From Nanobdellota archaeon (GTDB taxonomy: Archaea; Nanobdellota; Nanobdellia; Woesearchaeales; GCA-2686295): DNA of 48,925 nt. Below the pieces are notes generated by a model. It did no database searches and was not told the DNA's origin. It worked only from the letters and a program-made list of their open reading frames with translations. Positions 26,490 to 34,240 of the stretch are shown piece after piece; position 1 is the first letter of the stretch; each line of letters opens with the position of its first letter. Where the stretch lies: positions 1 to 48,925 of the forward strand of contig JAHJQL010000033.1 of the NCBI GenBank assembly GCA_018819065.1, in the 5' to 3' direction. Both the position numbers and the translations under genes were made by a program.

Positions 26490-27443
26490 ATGGCTAAAAC
26501 AATTCTTGTGACTGGGGGTGCTGGTTACATCGGCAGCGTCGCTGTTAAAGTGCTTGTAGAGAAGGGTTATAACGTTGTTGTGATTGACAACCTTTCAAAA
26601 GGTTCAAAAGAATTAGTCCATAAAAAGGCGAAGTTCTACGAAGCAGACTTGGTTGATGATGTTTCTCTTGGAAAGGTTTTTGTTGAGAATGATATTAATG
26701 CAGTGATACACTTTGCATCTTACAAAGCAGTTGAAGAATCAATGAAAGACGCTGTTAAGTATTCTGACAACATCAAAGGAACAATAAACCTGCTAAACCA
26801 GATGATAAAAAACGATGTTAAAAAAATAATATTTTCATCATCAGCAGCAGTTTATGGCGAGCCAAAGAAAGGAATTGTTGATGAGAAAAGTCCAACAAAA
26901 CCAATAAACTTCTATGGATTTACAAAATTAGACTGTGAGAATATAATTGAGTGGTATCATGAGATTTACAACTTAGGGTATGTTTCTTTAAGATACTTCA
27001 ACGTTGCAGGGGATGCTGGGCTAAACTATGTTGATCCGGATGCAAAGAATGTGCTGCCAATAATTATGGAAGTGTTGTTTGAAAAGAGAGATAAATTAAT
27101 GGTCTTTGGAGATGATTATCCTACAAGAGATGGCACATGCATAAGAGACTATATAGATGTTAATGACTTGGTTGACGCCCACATATTAGCTCTTGAAACA
27201 GATTATAATGGAGTTATAAATCTTGGGACTTCCAATGGTGTAAGTGTAAAAGAACTAATCACGCTGACAGAAGAAGTTGTCGGTAAAAAAATACCTTTTA
27301 TTATTGGCAAGAAAAGACCTGGTGATCCACCGATGCTTATTGCTTCAAACAAGCTGGCCAAAAAAGTGCTTGGCTGGGAGCCAAAGAGAACTGTCAAAGA
27401 AATGATTAAGACAACTTACGAGGCTTACAAGAATAAAAAATGA
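26490..27443 (+). CDS. galE: UDP-glucose 4-epimerase family protein
   Basis: Extended short-chain dehydrogenase: NAD-binding TGGAGYIGS at the N-terminus, SSSAAVYG with the catalytic Ser, and the YxxxK pair (Y142, K146 counting from ATG 26490) in FYGFTKLDC. RYFNVAGD and CIRDYIDVNDLVDAH are hallmark GalE segments. It interconverts UDP-glucose and UDP-galactose or related sugars. Upstream in-frame starts at 26466 and 26475 exist, but the TATA box spacing favours 26490. The stop overlaps the next gene by 4 nt, so it forms a sugar-nucleotide unit with that transferase. Confidence 0.88.
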   Translation: MAKTILVTGGAGYIGSVAVKVLVEKGYNVVVIDNLSKGSKELVHKKAKFYEADLVDDVSLGKVFVENDINAVIHFASYKAVEESMKDAVKYSDNIKGTINLLNQMIKNDVKKIIFSSSAAVYGEPKKGIVDEKSPTKPINFYGFTKLDCENIIEWYHEIYNLGYVSLRYFNVAGDAGLNYVDPDAKNVLPIIMEVLFEKRDKLMVFGDDYPTRDGTCIRDYIDVNDLVDAHILALETDYNGVINLGTSNGVSVKELITLTEEVVGKKIPFIIGKKRPGDPPMLIASNKLAKKVLGWEPKRTVKEMIKTTYEAYKNKK

Positions 27444-28150
27444 AGACTGCAATTGTACTAGCAGGAGGGTTTGGAACTAGACTTCGACCACTAACTTATG
27501 AGGTTCCAAAACCATTGATACCAGTGCAGGGAGTGACCCTGACTGAAAAAGTCATAAGCAAGTTAAAAGAAGCAGGTGTTTCTAAAGTCTACTTAAGCAT
27601 TGGCTACATGGCTGATAAGATAATAGATTATTTTAAGGGCAGGGATGTCGGCGTAAAAATTGAATTCTTAGTTGAAAAAGAGCCTCTTGGAACTGGCGGT
27701 TGTTTTCATCTGCTTTCAAAAAAACAGATTAAAGAAGATTTTTCTAAGGATTTCATCGTTGTAAATGGTGATAACCTCTTTGACCTTGACTGGGAGAAGA
27801 TGCTGCTGCTTCATAAGAAGAATGATGCGTTGATAACAATTGCTTTAACAGAGGTTGAAGATGTCACTTCAAGAGGGGTTGTTAAGCTTTCAGGTGATAG
27901 AATAGTTAAGTTTGTCGAGAAGCCTAAGAAGGAAGATGCTCCTTCAAATTATATAAGCTCAGGATACTACATTTTTTCTAGCAAAGTTTTTTTGGAGTTA
28001 CCTGCAGAAAAAAAGTTTATGTTAGAGAGAGAATTATTTCCAAAAGTTGCTTCTAATAAAAAACTCTTTGGATACTATGACTCTGGTCAGTGGTTTGACA
28101 CAGGAACTTTTGAACGTTGGGAAGAAGTAATTGCTAAGTGGAAGAAGTAA
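27440..28150 (+). CDS. Sugar-phosphate nucleotidyltransferase
   Basis: 236 aa. The N-terminal AIVLAGGFGTRLRPLT with Lys in PKPLIPV is the nucleotide-binding signature of RmlA/GlmU/mannose-1-phosphate guanylyltransferase enzymes. GTGGC, NGDNLFDLD (metal-binding Asp), FVEKPKK and YISSGYYIF follow in order. There is no C-terminal left-handed helix, so it is a minimal catalytic domain. It makes an NDP-sugar from a sugar-1-phosphate; which nucleotide and sugar is not decidable. Cotranscribed with galE (ATGA overlap), suggesting UDP- or GDP-sugar supply for glycans. Confidence 0.85.
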   Translation: MKTAIVLAGGFGTRLRPLTYEVPKPLIPVQGVTLTEKVISKLKEAGVSKVYLSIGYMADKIIDYFKGRDVGVKIEFLVEKEPLGTGGCFHLLSKKQIKEDFSKDFIVVNGDNLFDLDWEKMLLLHKKNDALITIALTEVEDVTSRGVVKLSGDRIVKFVEKPKKEDAPSNYISSGYYIFSSKVFLELPAEKKFMLERELFPKVASNKKLFGYYDSGQWFDTGTFERWEEVIAKWKK

Positions 28151-28151
28151 A

Positions 28152-28613
28152 CTATTTTGTTAAGTCTTTCTTAAACAAGTACCAGTTGTCTTTTCTTTCA
28201 ACCTCCCAATCCATTGACTTGCTTAATCTGACTACTGCCTCGTTATCAGCTGCAGTGTAGCTCCTAAGCTCTGTGTATCCTTTATCTTTTGCATATTCTA
28301 CGAGATAGTTCCTTAGTTTTCTTGCAAGTCCTTGTTTTCTATAATTTTTTCTTACGTAATGCATTTCTATATGAAAAATCTTTGAATTTAAATCATCTTT
28401 TTTCCCAATTATGTAGCCTAAGACTTCATTATCATCTTTTGTGGCGATGAATGGCGTATATTTCTTTTTAGAAAGATATTCATGAATATAATAATCTTTA
28501 TCACTCCATTGTCCTTCAAACAATTTTTTTTCTTTATCCTCCTCTATTAATAACTCTAACGTGCTAATAGTTGCATTGAAATATTTTGGTTTATATTGCT
28601 TTATCTCAATCAT
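28152..28613 (-). CDS. GNAT-family N-acetyltransferase
   Basis: 153 aa. The acetyl-CoA-binding motif A is RKNYRKQGLARKLRNYLVEYA (a Q/R-x-x-G-x-A pattern) near residues 97-117, followed by LRSYTAADNEAVVRLSKSMDW typical of the family's C-terminal strands. Substrate unknown. AAAGGAG about 13 nt before the ATG is the ribosome-binding site and lies in the loop of an imperfect hairpin (about 28612-28647). It ends one base after the convergent sugar nucleotidyltransferase. Confidence 0.8.
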   Translation of the reverse strand: MIEIKQYKPKYFNATISTLELLIEEDKEKKLFEGQWSDKDYYIHEYLSKKKYTPFIATKDDNEVLGYIIGKKDDLNSKIFHIEMHYVRKNYRKQGLARKLRNYLVEYAKDKGYTELRSYTAADNEAVVRLSKSMDWEVERKDNWYLFKKDLTK

Positions 28614-28661
28614 TACTCAATACTCCTTTCGAGTGAGAAATGATTAGTTGTTTTTTAACTT

Positions 28662-30194
28662 TTACTTTAACAAGCCATAATTTCCAACAATTGGTGTGTT
28701 CGTTGCAAATCTCTTATTTTTTATCTTTGCTTTTAGCTTCTTGAATACTTTTTTCTGCTCTATAAAATTGTTGTCTCCTACAATGTCATAGATGACTCCT
28801 TCTTTAGGCCTTAGAGTTATGAAACTTTTAAACAAGGTGGGTTGTTTTTTTAGGTTTACAGACACTATCTTTTCTTCCTGTATTCTTGGAACAAATATTG
28901 CAGCTGTCACTAGCCTTAGCAGTCCTGATATGAAGAACACTAATAAGAATGATGATTTGAAAAGAACTGGTTCAAAGCTTATAATCCAACCTCCAATAAT
29001 TGTTCCTAAAAATATTCCAATTCCAGCTGTTAAGTGATTGTAAGAGAAGAATTTTATCCTGAGCTTTGGAGTTATTGCTTCGTGGATGAATATAGATGTT
29101 GAAAGGTTAAATCCAGCCCAAACAATGCCTGATAACACTTCGATTGCTGCTAATAATTTCCAGTTAGTGGTTGTGAGCCATAATAATGGAACTGGAACTA
29201 TTAAAAATGATGTTATGGAAAAAACAATTCTTGAACCGTACTTATCTATTATTCTCCCCCACAATCTCATGCTCGTAAAAGAGGCGATGACTGCAGAGGC
29301 AGTTATTATCATGAATGTCAAGTAGTCAAAGTTTAATATTTTTAGCATGTATACTGCAAAGAATGGAGATGCTATGTAAACTGCAAACTTGTAAGTTGCA
29401 ATAAAAGAGGTGAATATTCCAAAGTTGTTCTTCTTTATAGTTTTAAAGAACTGTATCAGGCTGTAATCCTCTGACTTGTAGTTTAAAGGTTTTGGGTCGT
29501 AGAGCTTTCTTCTAAACCTTGTCGCGCCTGCTGAGCAGATGATTGCAATTGAAAATATTATTACAAAGCCGATGAGTGGATTTGTTTTGCTGGCTAAGCT
29601 TAAGATGTAACCTGCAAAGACCATGCTTACAAAGCTTGCAAGCCCAGTGAGCCTGTTTCTCACGCTCATATTCTTTCCTCTTTTACCATCTGGAATGGTG
29701 TCTGCGAGTATTGCGTTGTATATTGGTGATTGGATGTTCATGAATACTGCGTCAAGAGTTACTAATGCTATTATCAGAACAGGGTTTTTTATGGCTGCTA
29801 TGGTAAGAATTGTTAGTATGAACCAGTTAAAAGTTTCTAGACGGGACGCAATTATTAGCAGTTTAAACCTGCTTTTAAATAAGTCTGCCAGTCTCCCGAC
29901 GAATAACTGTGATGCTGATCCGATTAATAATGGTATTGATGTTAGAAGGGCAATTGTTGCAGGGGTAAATCCCATTAATAGTCCAAATGCAATGACGTAA
30001 CTGCTTAGTATTCCTGTCTTTGCAGCGTTAAAAGCACCATCTATCCTTGTGTTTATTATTGTCCTGTTTAGTTTTACTGTTAGTGATTCCTTGTCTTGTG
30101 TGGGTGTAGCTGTTTTTTTAGGCTCATTCTTTGACAGGTCTTTTAATGGAACTAGTATTCTTTTTCCGTTGCCTTTTATGTTTATAGTTGTCAT
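28662..30194 (-). CDS. Major facilitator superfamily transporter
   Basis: 510 aa with about ten to twelve hydrophobic segments between residues about 60 and 430. The loop after the second segment (LFVGRLADLFKSRFK) matches the MFS G-x-x-x-D-x-x-x-R-x motif, and the second half has LWGRIIDKYGSR in the equivalent place. Residues 1-50 and the last about 90 are polar and probably cytoplasmic extensions. Substrate unknown. It is in the same direction as the acetyltransferase downstream. Confidence 0.8.
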   Translation of the reverse strand: MTTINIKGNGKRILVPLKDLSKNEPKKTATPTQDKESLTVKLNRTIINTRIDGAFNAAKTGILSSYVIAFGLLMGFTPATIALLTSIPLLIGSASQLFVGRLADLFKSRFKLLIIASRLETFNWFILTILTIAAIKNPVLIIALVTLDAVFMNIQSPIYNAILADTIPDGKRGKNMSVRNRLTGLASFVSMVFAGYILSLASKTNPLIGFVIIFSIAIICSAGATRFRRKLYDPKPLNYKSEDYSLIQFFKTIKKNNFGIFTSFIATYKFAVYIASPFFAVYMLKILNFDYLTFMIITASAVIASFTSMRLWGRIIDKYGSRIVFSITSFLIVPVPLLWLTTTNWKLLAAIEVLSGIVWAGFNLSTSIFIHEAITPKLRIKFFSYNHLTAGIGIFLGTIIGGWIISFEPVLFKSSFLLVFFISGLLRLVTAAIFVPRIQEEKIVSVNLKKQPTLFKSFITLRPKEGVIYDIVGDNNFIEQKKVFKKLKAKIKNKRFATNTPIVGNYGLLK

Positions 30195-30384
30195 GTTCTT
30201 TTTCCTTTTCTCTGTTTTTCTTTGGCGGCTTTGAATGTGTATTCTTATTTATAAATTTTTTCATATTTTATATCTGAGTATATTATTATCTATATAAGTA
30301 TATTATTTAGTTGCATATTTGAAAAAAGATAGATTTAAATAAGAAAAGAATAATAACTTTTAGCTAACGAGGTGGGATGTTAAG

Positions 30385-30699
30385 TTGGTTAAGGAGAAAA
30401 GAGCTTTTGGGAAAGTCAAGAAAACAAGTAAAAAGAAGTTAAAAAGGGTTGGTTCTGAAGTAAGTTTTTATTTCTGCGACGGAAAAGTTACAAGTAATTT
30501 GTCGGAATTTGCAAATGCGCTTGAACAGATAAATGAAGATGTGTTCAATTATCATGTTAACTCGGAGAAAAACGACTTTGTAAGATGGATTGAAGACGTC
30601 TTTGGGGAGAAAGCGCTTGCAAAGAGACTCAGAAGCAGGAATAGTAAGAATGAGTATGTTGTAGAAATCCTAAAATTCACTGCTAACAGGCGAGGATGA
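30385..30699 (+). CDS. DUF5752-like small protein
   Basis: 104 aa. After a Lys-rich N-terminus of about 22 residues, the pattern FYFCDGKVTSNLSEFANALEQ, then FNYHVN, then NDFVRWIEDVFGE matches my recollection of the archaeal/bacterial DUF5752 family, in which His-Val-Asn and Asn-Asp-Phe are conserved. No function is established. The TTG start at 30385 follows GAGGTGGG at 30369-30376. Confidence 0.6.
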   Translation: MVKEKRAFGKVKKTSKKKLKRVGSEVSFYFCDGKVTSNLSEFANALEQINEDVFNYHVNSEKNDFVRWIEDVFGEKALAKRLRSRNSKNEYVVEILKFTANRRG

Positions 30700-30705
30700 G
30701 TGCTC

Positions 30706-31065
30706 TTAGTTATATGCTAATTCATTGCTGAATTTATTCTCCTTAATGTTAATAGTTATTTTATAATCTTTTATCCTGCTTAAGGTTTCTTCTAGGCTCT
30801 TGTTTGCTGAGTATAGACTCTTTTGTTTTTTCTTCATTGACTGATGAGGTAGTATTCCTCCATGAATTTTTTCATAATTCACGCTGAAATCCTTAAAGTT
30901 GAAAGTGTAGCTCGCAATCAAGTGCTCGACAATGTACATCTCGTCGCAATGGGTATTTACTTTCAATTCTACATCAACGTTGGCTATGTTTTTTGTCTTA
31001 TGAAGATCTAGACAATCATCTATATTATGTGGTTTATTAAATAACATGTATCTTAAGCTTTGCAT
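30706..31065 (-). CDS. Unknown 119-aa protein paired with an RHH regulator
   Basis: I do not recognise this protein. It is polar with two Cys and a Lys-rich middle, alternating predicted strands in the first half and helix in the second. AGGGGAT precedes the ATG closely. It starts 19 nt after the stop of the ribbon-helix-helix gene upstream and in the same direction, so they form a two-gene unit. By analogy with the neighbouring pairs it could be a toxin, but nothing in its sequence shows a RelE, PIN or other known toxin fold. Confidence 0.6.
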   Translation of the reverse strand: MQSLRYMLFNKPHNIDDCLDLHKTKNIANVDVELKVNTHCDEMYIVEHLIASYTFNFKDFSVNYEKIHGGILPHQSMKKKQKSLYSANKSLEETLSRIKDYKITINIKENKFSNELAYN

Positions 31066-31084
31066 TATCTTATCCCCTAATATT

Positions 31085-31402
31085 TTATAAGTATCCTAAT
31101 TTCTTAAGCTTCTCTCTTATCTTAGTTTCATCTTTTATCTTTGTATCCTCGGAGAGCACCATTCTTAAGACAAATGTTATGTATTCTGAGACTGAGGCCA
31201 TGTCTGTTTTCTTTATTTGTTCTTTTAGGTTTTTTGTCAGTTTAATTGGTATAGATATTATTGTCTTTTCCTTGTCTAGCTCTTTGAAGACTTCAATCAT
31301 GTCCTTTAGAAGCTCTTGGTATGAAATGTCTCTTTTTGCTGCCAGAATTCTTAACTCTTTTCTTAAGTCTTCAGAGACTTGTATTGTCGTTCTGTTCTTC
31401 AT
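31085..31402 (-). CDS. Ribbon-helix-helix transcription regulator, probably with two RHH units
   Basis: 105 aa. The N-terminal RTTIQVSEDLRKELRILAAK is a classic CopG/MetJ-type ribbon-helix-helix, and a second similar unit appears from about residue 49 (ISIPIKLTKNLKEQIKKTD). A perfect palindrome (31403-31422) lies directly in front of the start codon, and a TATA-like AT run lies beyond it, so autorepression is likely. Possible antitoxin for the downstream gene. Confidence 0.75.
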   Translation of the reverse strand: MKNRTTIQVSEDLRKELRILAAKRDISYQELLKDMIEVFKELDKEKTIISIPIKLTKNLKEQIKKTDMASVSEYITFVLRMVLSEDTKIKDETKIREKLKKLGYL

Positions 31403-31422
31403 GCATACATAGAACTATGTAT
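31403..31422 (-). promoter_or_regulatory. 20-bp perfect palindrome, RHH operator
   Basis: CATACATAG (31403-31411), AA, CTATGTATG (31414-31422). It sits between the TATA-like region and the start codon of the RHH gene, the standard place for autorepression. Confidence 0.65.
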
Positions 31423-31444
31423 GTTATTTATATTTTTTTTGTTT

Positions 31445-31699
31445 TTAGTACGCTTTGTCGTGATGTTTTACATAGTGGAAAATGACTATGTTTTCTTTGA
31501 TTTCAAAAATTATTACAAAAGGGTTGATATGAGCTCTTCTTTTTCCTTTTAAGATGTTCTTTAATGGTTTGTAATGATTGGGATTTTGTCTAATCTCCTT
31601 TAGTTTTTTGATTAATCTTTCAAAAAGCATCTTATCTTTATTTTTCAATATTCTTAGTTGTTTTTCAAAAAAAGGAGTGAGAAGAACATCATGACCCAT
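31445..31699 (-). CDS. RelE/YafQ-superfamily toxin (tandem copy 1)
   Basis: 84 aa. The RelE-like pattern is LIKKLKEIRQNPNHYKPLKN, then KRRAHINPFVIIFEI, ending HHDKAY; the terminal His and Tyr and the central Arg are typical of ribosome-dependent mRNases of this group. It is closely related to the protein at 32139-32393. The start codon directly follows the antitoxin stop, so translation is coupled. Confidence 0.8.
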   Translation of the reverse strand: MGHDVLLTPFFEKQLRILKNKDKMLFERLIKKLKEIRQNPNHYKPLKNILKGKRRAHINPFVIIFEIKENIVIFHYVKHHDKAY

Positions 31700-31987
31700 T
31701 TATAACGCCTCAAAATATTCATCCATTTCCTTGTCAGATTTTAGGATCTTGCCTTTTTTATTCTCGGCTTCTTTCATGCTTTCTTTTACGCCTAAGACTA
31801 GTTCTTTGTCGTTGTATATGTTGTTTTCATCAAAATCCCTAATTAAGGGGTTTATTTCTTTGAACTCAGTTCTAATTCCACTTCTCACTAAATCGCTGAA
31901 GTTGGAGAAAAAACCTTTGTTAACGAGATTTATTCCTTGATCATACAGGTTCTTTGGCAGAGATATTGTTACTTTCTTAAATTCCAT
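31700..31987 (-). CDS. RHH antitoxin (tandem copy 1)
   Basis: From ATG 31987 the protein begins EFKKVTISLPKNLYDQG, a ParD/CopG-like ribbon-helix-helix, with an acidic helical tail expected to wrap the toxin. A longer frame to 32041 exists, but that region holds the promoter and operator, so the short start is chosen. Confidence 0.75.
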   Translation of the reverse strand: MEFKKVTISLPKNLYDQGINLVNKGFFSNFSDLVRSGIRTEFKEINPLIRDFDENNIYNDKELVLGVKESMKEAENKKGKILKSDKEMDEYFEAL

Positions 31988-31990
31988 ATA

Positions 31991-32018
31991 TACCACCTCA
32001 ACACTTCCTGAAGTGGTA
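31991..32018 (-). promoter_or_regulatory. Nested palindromes, operator of tandem module 1
   Basis: TACCAC (31991-31996) pairs with GTGGTA (32013-32018), and inside it CACTTC (32002-32007) pairs with GAAGTG (32010-32015). A TATTTATATTTAAAT stretch next to it (32017-32032) is the likely TATA region for the minus-strand antitoxin. Confidence 0.55.
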
Positions 32019-32066
32019 TTTATATTTAAATCTTTTGTCATTGGTAGATTTTTGTAGGGTTGCTGC

Positions 32067-32104
32067 TTAATAAGCCTTTGTCATTTTTTACCGGAGATAT
32101 TCTG
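32067..32104. repeat. Direct repeat flanking toxin-antitoxin module 2, copy 1
   Basis: The sequence TTAATAAGCCTTTG followed by TTTTTACCGGAGATATT recurs at 32701-32738 with few differences. The two copies bracket the second toxin-antitoxin module at a spacing of about 634 bp, so they look like the boundaries of a tandem duplication. Confidence 0.7.
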
Positions 32105-32138
32105 AGAACTTCCTAACATCCTTCCTTAATACATGTTG

Positions 32139-32393
32139 CTAGTAAGCTTTGTCGTGATGGTCTAAAGATATGATTCTTATCGTTTTTTCTTCTATCTTGT
32201 ATATCAAAACGAAGGATCCGAGATGTATTCTCCTATAACCTGCAAGAACATTCTTTAAAGGTTTGTAATGGCTTGGATTGCTGATTATATCTATTAGTTT
32301 GTTTTGTACTTGCTGAAATAATATTTTGTCTTTCTTCTTTAACTTCTTAATTGATTTTGTGAAATGACTGCTAAACTCTACTGTGTAATCCAT
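32139..32393 (-). CDS. RelE/YafQ-superfamily toxin (tandem copy 2)
   Basis: 84 aa, the same length as copy 1 and sharing NPSHYKPLKNVL, YRRIHLGSFVLIY and the HHDKAY end. Likely a ribosome-associated mRNase by family. It starts 2 nt after its antitoxin. The parallel order, spacing and flanking repeats indicate that modules 1 and 2 derive from one ancestor. Confidence 0.8.
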   Translation of the reverse strand: MDYTVEFSSHFTKSIKKLKKKDKILFQQVQNKLIDIISNPSHYKPLKNVLAGYRRIHLGSFVLIYKIEEKTIRIISLDHHDKAY

Positions 32394-32395
32394 TT

Positions 32396-32623
32396 TTAGA
32401 TATTCTTTATATAGTTAACAGCCTCTTTTTGACTTAACTTCTTAGCGTCTTTCATGTCTCTTTCTATTTGTTTGTATCTCTCTATTTTTTCAGCTAACAC
32501 TTTATTTCTTAGAAGTTCTAGTATTAGCTCCTGAATGTTTCTGTAACCAAGCTCTTCAGAGTAGCTCTTTGACGCTTTTAGAAGGCTGTTTGGTATTGTC
32601 AGGCTGATTTGTTTTAATTCCAT
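32396..32623 (-). CDS. Antitoxin (tandem copy 2)
   Basis: From ATG 32623 the protein begins ELKQISLTIPNSLLKASK, an RHH-like strand-helix start parallel to that of copy 1, then a charged helical tail ending INYIKNI-like. The ATG is preceded by a palindromic operator; a longer frame to 32680 would run through that operator and is rejected. Confidence 0.7.
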   Translation of the reverse strand: MELKQISLTIPNSLLKASKSYSEELGYRNIQELILELLRNKVLAEKIERYKQIERDMKDAKKLSQKEAVNYIKNI

Positions 32624-32638
32624 GATACCACCTTTACG

Positions 32639-32660
32639 TACGAATAAATACTTATTCGTA
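32639..32660 (-). promoter_or_regulatory. 22-bp palindrome, operator of tandem module 2
   Basis: TACGAATAA (32639-32647), ATAC, TTATTCGTA (32652-32660): an exact 9-bp inverted repeat with a 4-bp spacer, 15 nt before the antitoxin start. Confidence 0.65.
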
Positions 32661-32700
32661 TTTAAATCTTCTGGTATCATAGACTTTTTTTGTTGTTTTT

Positions 32701-32738
32701 CTTTAATAAGCCTTTGCTATCTTTTACCGGAGATATTT
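32701..32738. repeat. Direct repeat flanking toxin-antitoxin module 2, copy 2
   Basis: Counterpart of 32067-32104: TTTAATAAGCCTTTG, then CTTTTACCGGAGATATT. Confidence 0.7.
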
Positions 32739-32770
32739 CGGAGTTGATTTAGAATTAGATTAAATTTTTT

Positions 32771-32795
32771 CTTAATCGAAAATATCACGATTAAG
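32771..32795 (+). promoter_or_regulatory. Inverted repeat upstream of the coiled-coil gene
   Basis: CTTAATCG (32771-32778) and CGATTAAG (32788-32795) are exact inverse complements with a 9-bp spacer. A TATA-like TTTATAATAAA follows at about 32810, so a bound protein could block promoter access. Confidence 0.45.
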
Positions 32796-32872
32796 TTTCT
32801 TTAACTACTTTATAATAAAAACATTTAAATAATTGTTTGGTTTCTATATTTGTTAGTCGGGGGTATTTTAAT

Positions 32873-33379
32873 ATGTCTGAGAAGATAAAAGAAGCCTTTC
32901 AAAGAGTAAAACATGACATTGTTTCTGTTAATAAGAAAGTAGAAGAATCAGAGAAGAAGAAAATAGAGATACAAAGGGAGCTTTTATTAATAAAGCAGAA
33001 AATTGTTGTAGAAGAAGAACTTAGAGGAGAACTTGGAAGATTCTTTAAGGAGATGAAGACTAGTGTTGGTGAGATAGAGCCAATAAGAGAAGAAATTGAA
33101 GAGAAGATAAAAAATGCAGAAGGACTGATAAACTCGACAAAGATGGAGTTAAAGCTTGAGACCCAGAAGATAAACGATCGCCTTGATGAGATGGAAAAAC
33201 AGATAGAAGAAGGCGTTATGATGCTTGGAGAGCCTTTGAAGAATTTGTTAAAAGAAGTTGAGAAGAAAACCTTGGTTAATGAAAAAGAGAAGTTGAAATT
33301 ATTGAAAAAAGAGATGAAGCGTGAGAATAAGAAAAAAGGGATATTCTCAAAGATAGTTGAGAAGCTCTCAGACGAGTAA
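32873..33379 (+). CDS. Coiled-coil protein
   Basis: About 168 aa from ATG 32873, preceded by CGGGGG. Almost the whole chain is charged heptad-like helix (EKKKIEIQRELLLIKQK, REEIEEKIKNAEG, DRLDEMEKQIEEG). The N-terminal EKIKEAFQRVKHDI resembles the opening of a family of archaeal coiled-coil proteins I have seen in this lineage; no function is established. There is no signal peptide or membrane segment. It overlaps the next frame by 23 nt and is probably cotranscribed with it. Confidence 0.65.
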   Translation: MSEKIKEAFQRVKHDIVSVNKKVEESEKKKIEIQRELLLIKQKIVVEEELRGELGRFFKEMKTSVGEIEPIREEIEEKIKNAEGLINSTKMELKLETQKINDRLDEMEKQIEEGVMMLGEPLKNLLKEVEKKTLVNEKEKLKLLKKEMKRENKKKGIFSKIVEKLSDE

Positions 33380-33812
33380 TTCTGTTTTTGCAATTGATTC
33401 TTTAAAGAATCCGAAAAACCTTCGAATAATTCTTGGTAAACAATATATAACTTCAGAATCTATATATAGAGGTATGAGTATTTCGAAAAATTTAAATAAT
33501 CTGACATATTCTAACAACATATGTTATGAGGATATGTTTAACCTGAAATTTGAAGGTTTAGTTATCATACCTTCAAAAACAGCGATGAGAGAGATGACTT
33601 GGCTTGGGCTTGATTTGTGCGACTGTATATTAATACTGGAAGAAGGTTACAGCACAAGGAAACGCAAGAAAGGAACTGTGGAAAAGAGTTTTAATGTTGG
33701 AAATAAAACCCTGAAAGTGGTTGTTGTTAAATCGTATAACTACACTCAAAAGAAGGATGTTTATCTCATAACACACGTAGGAGAAACTACTAAAAAAAGG
33801 AGAAGAAAATGA
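33357..33812 (+). CDS. Putative DUF4258-like toxin partner of a zinc-ribbon/AbrB protein
   Basis: The frame opens at TTG 33357, inside the preceding gene; the next candidate, an ATG at 33474, would remove the first 39 residues, so the start is uncertain. The C-terminal 70 residues (LCDCILILEEGYSTRKRKKG, then TLKVVVVKSYNY, then VYLITHVGE) follow the strand pattern of DUF4258/RelE-like small proteins often found beside YgiT-type antitoxins. The stop overlaps the next gene by 4 nt. Toxin status is inferred from this pairing; the N-terminal half is not recognised. A copy of the TTCGAA motif lies inside the frame at 33409-33426. Confidence 0.5.
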   Translation: MRSSQTSNSVFAIDSLKNPKNLRIILGKQYITSESIYRGMSISKNLNNLTYSNNICYEDMFNLKFEGLVIIPSKTAMREMTWLGLDLCDCILILEEGYSTRKRKKGTVEKSFNVGNKTLKVVVVKSYNYTQKKDVYLITHVGETTKKRRRK

Positions 33813-34117
33813 CATTAAAATGTGCGTTTTGTGGATCGAGAACAATTCCGAAGAATGGAATGAAATTTAATAGCTATGATATAGACGGCTGGAAGTGTAC
33901 GAAATGCAAAGAAGAGTATTATGACCCTATTCAGGCGCAAAGAATACTTCTGATAAACAAATTAAGAGATAAGAGCTACAAGTTAAGTGTTAATAAAGTA
34001 AAGAGCAACTTGGTTTTAAGGATACCAAAAGATGTAAGCGACGCAATGGGACTTAACGACAAAAGCACAGTTGACTTTAAGTTAAAAAATAATAAAGAGA
34101 TAATAATAACGATTTAA
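33809..34117 (+). CDS. YgiT-type zinc ribbon fused to an AbrB-like DNA-binding domain
   Basis: 102 aa. Two Cys pairs, CAFCGS (residues 5-8) and CTKCKE (about 30-33), make a zinc ribbon as in YgiT/MqsA proteins. The rest (SYKLSVNKVKSNLVLRIPKD, MGLNDKSTVDFKL) is a SpoVT-AbrB swapped-hairpin domain. MqsA-like proteins are antitoxins and repressors that follow their toxin gene, as here. Overlap with the preceding frame supports coupled translation. Confidence 0.7.
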   Translation: MTLKCAFCGSRTIPKNGMKFNSYDIDGWKCTKCKEEYYDPIQAQRILLINKLRDKSYKLSVNKVKSNLVLRIPKDVSDAMGLNDKSTVDFKLKNNKEIIITI

Positions 34118-34240
34118 ATCAGCTCTTTACAATACCCTTATCTGCAACGCCGCCAAGCATCCAGTCTATTATGAATATTAGTGTGAATGATATCCATATC
34201 CAAATAACTTATAAATCCATTATTTTTTAAAGTGTTTATT

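Noticed and set aside
28610-28647. Imperfect hairpin before the acetyltransferase as a riboswitch
   Set aside because: The stem is broken by bulges and leaves the ribosome-binding site in an open loop, so no clear switching is seen.
34119-34208. Minus-strand 30-codon frame of hydrophobic character ending GIVKS
   Set aside because: It has no start codon after the upstream stop and overlaps the promoter of the membrane hydrolase. A decayed membrane-protein tail is possible but cannot be supported.
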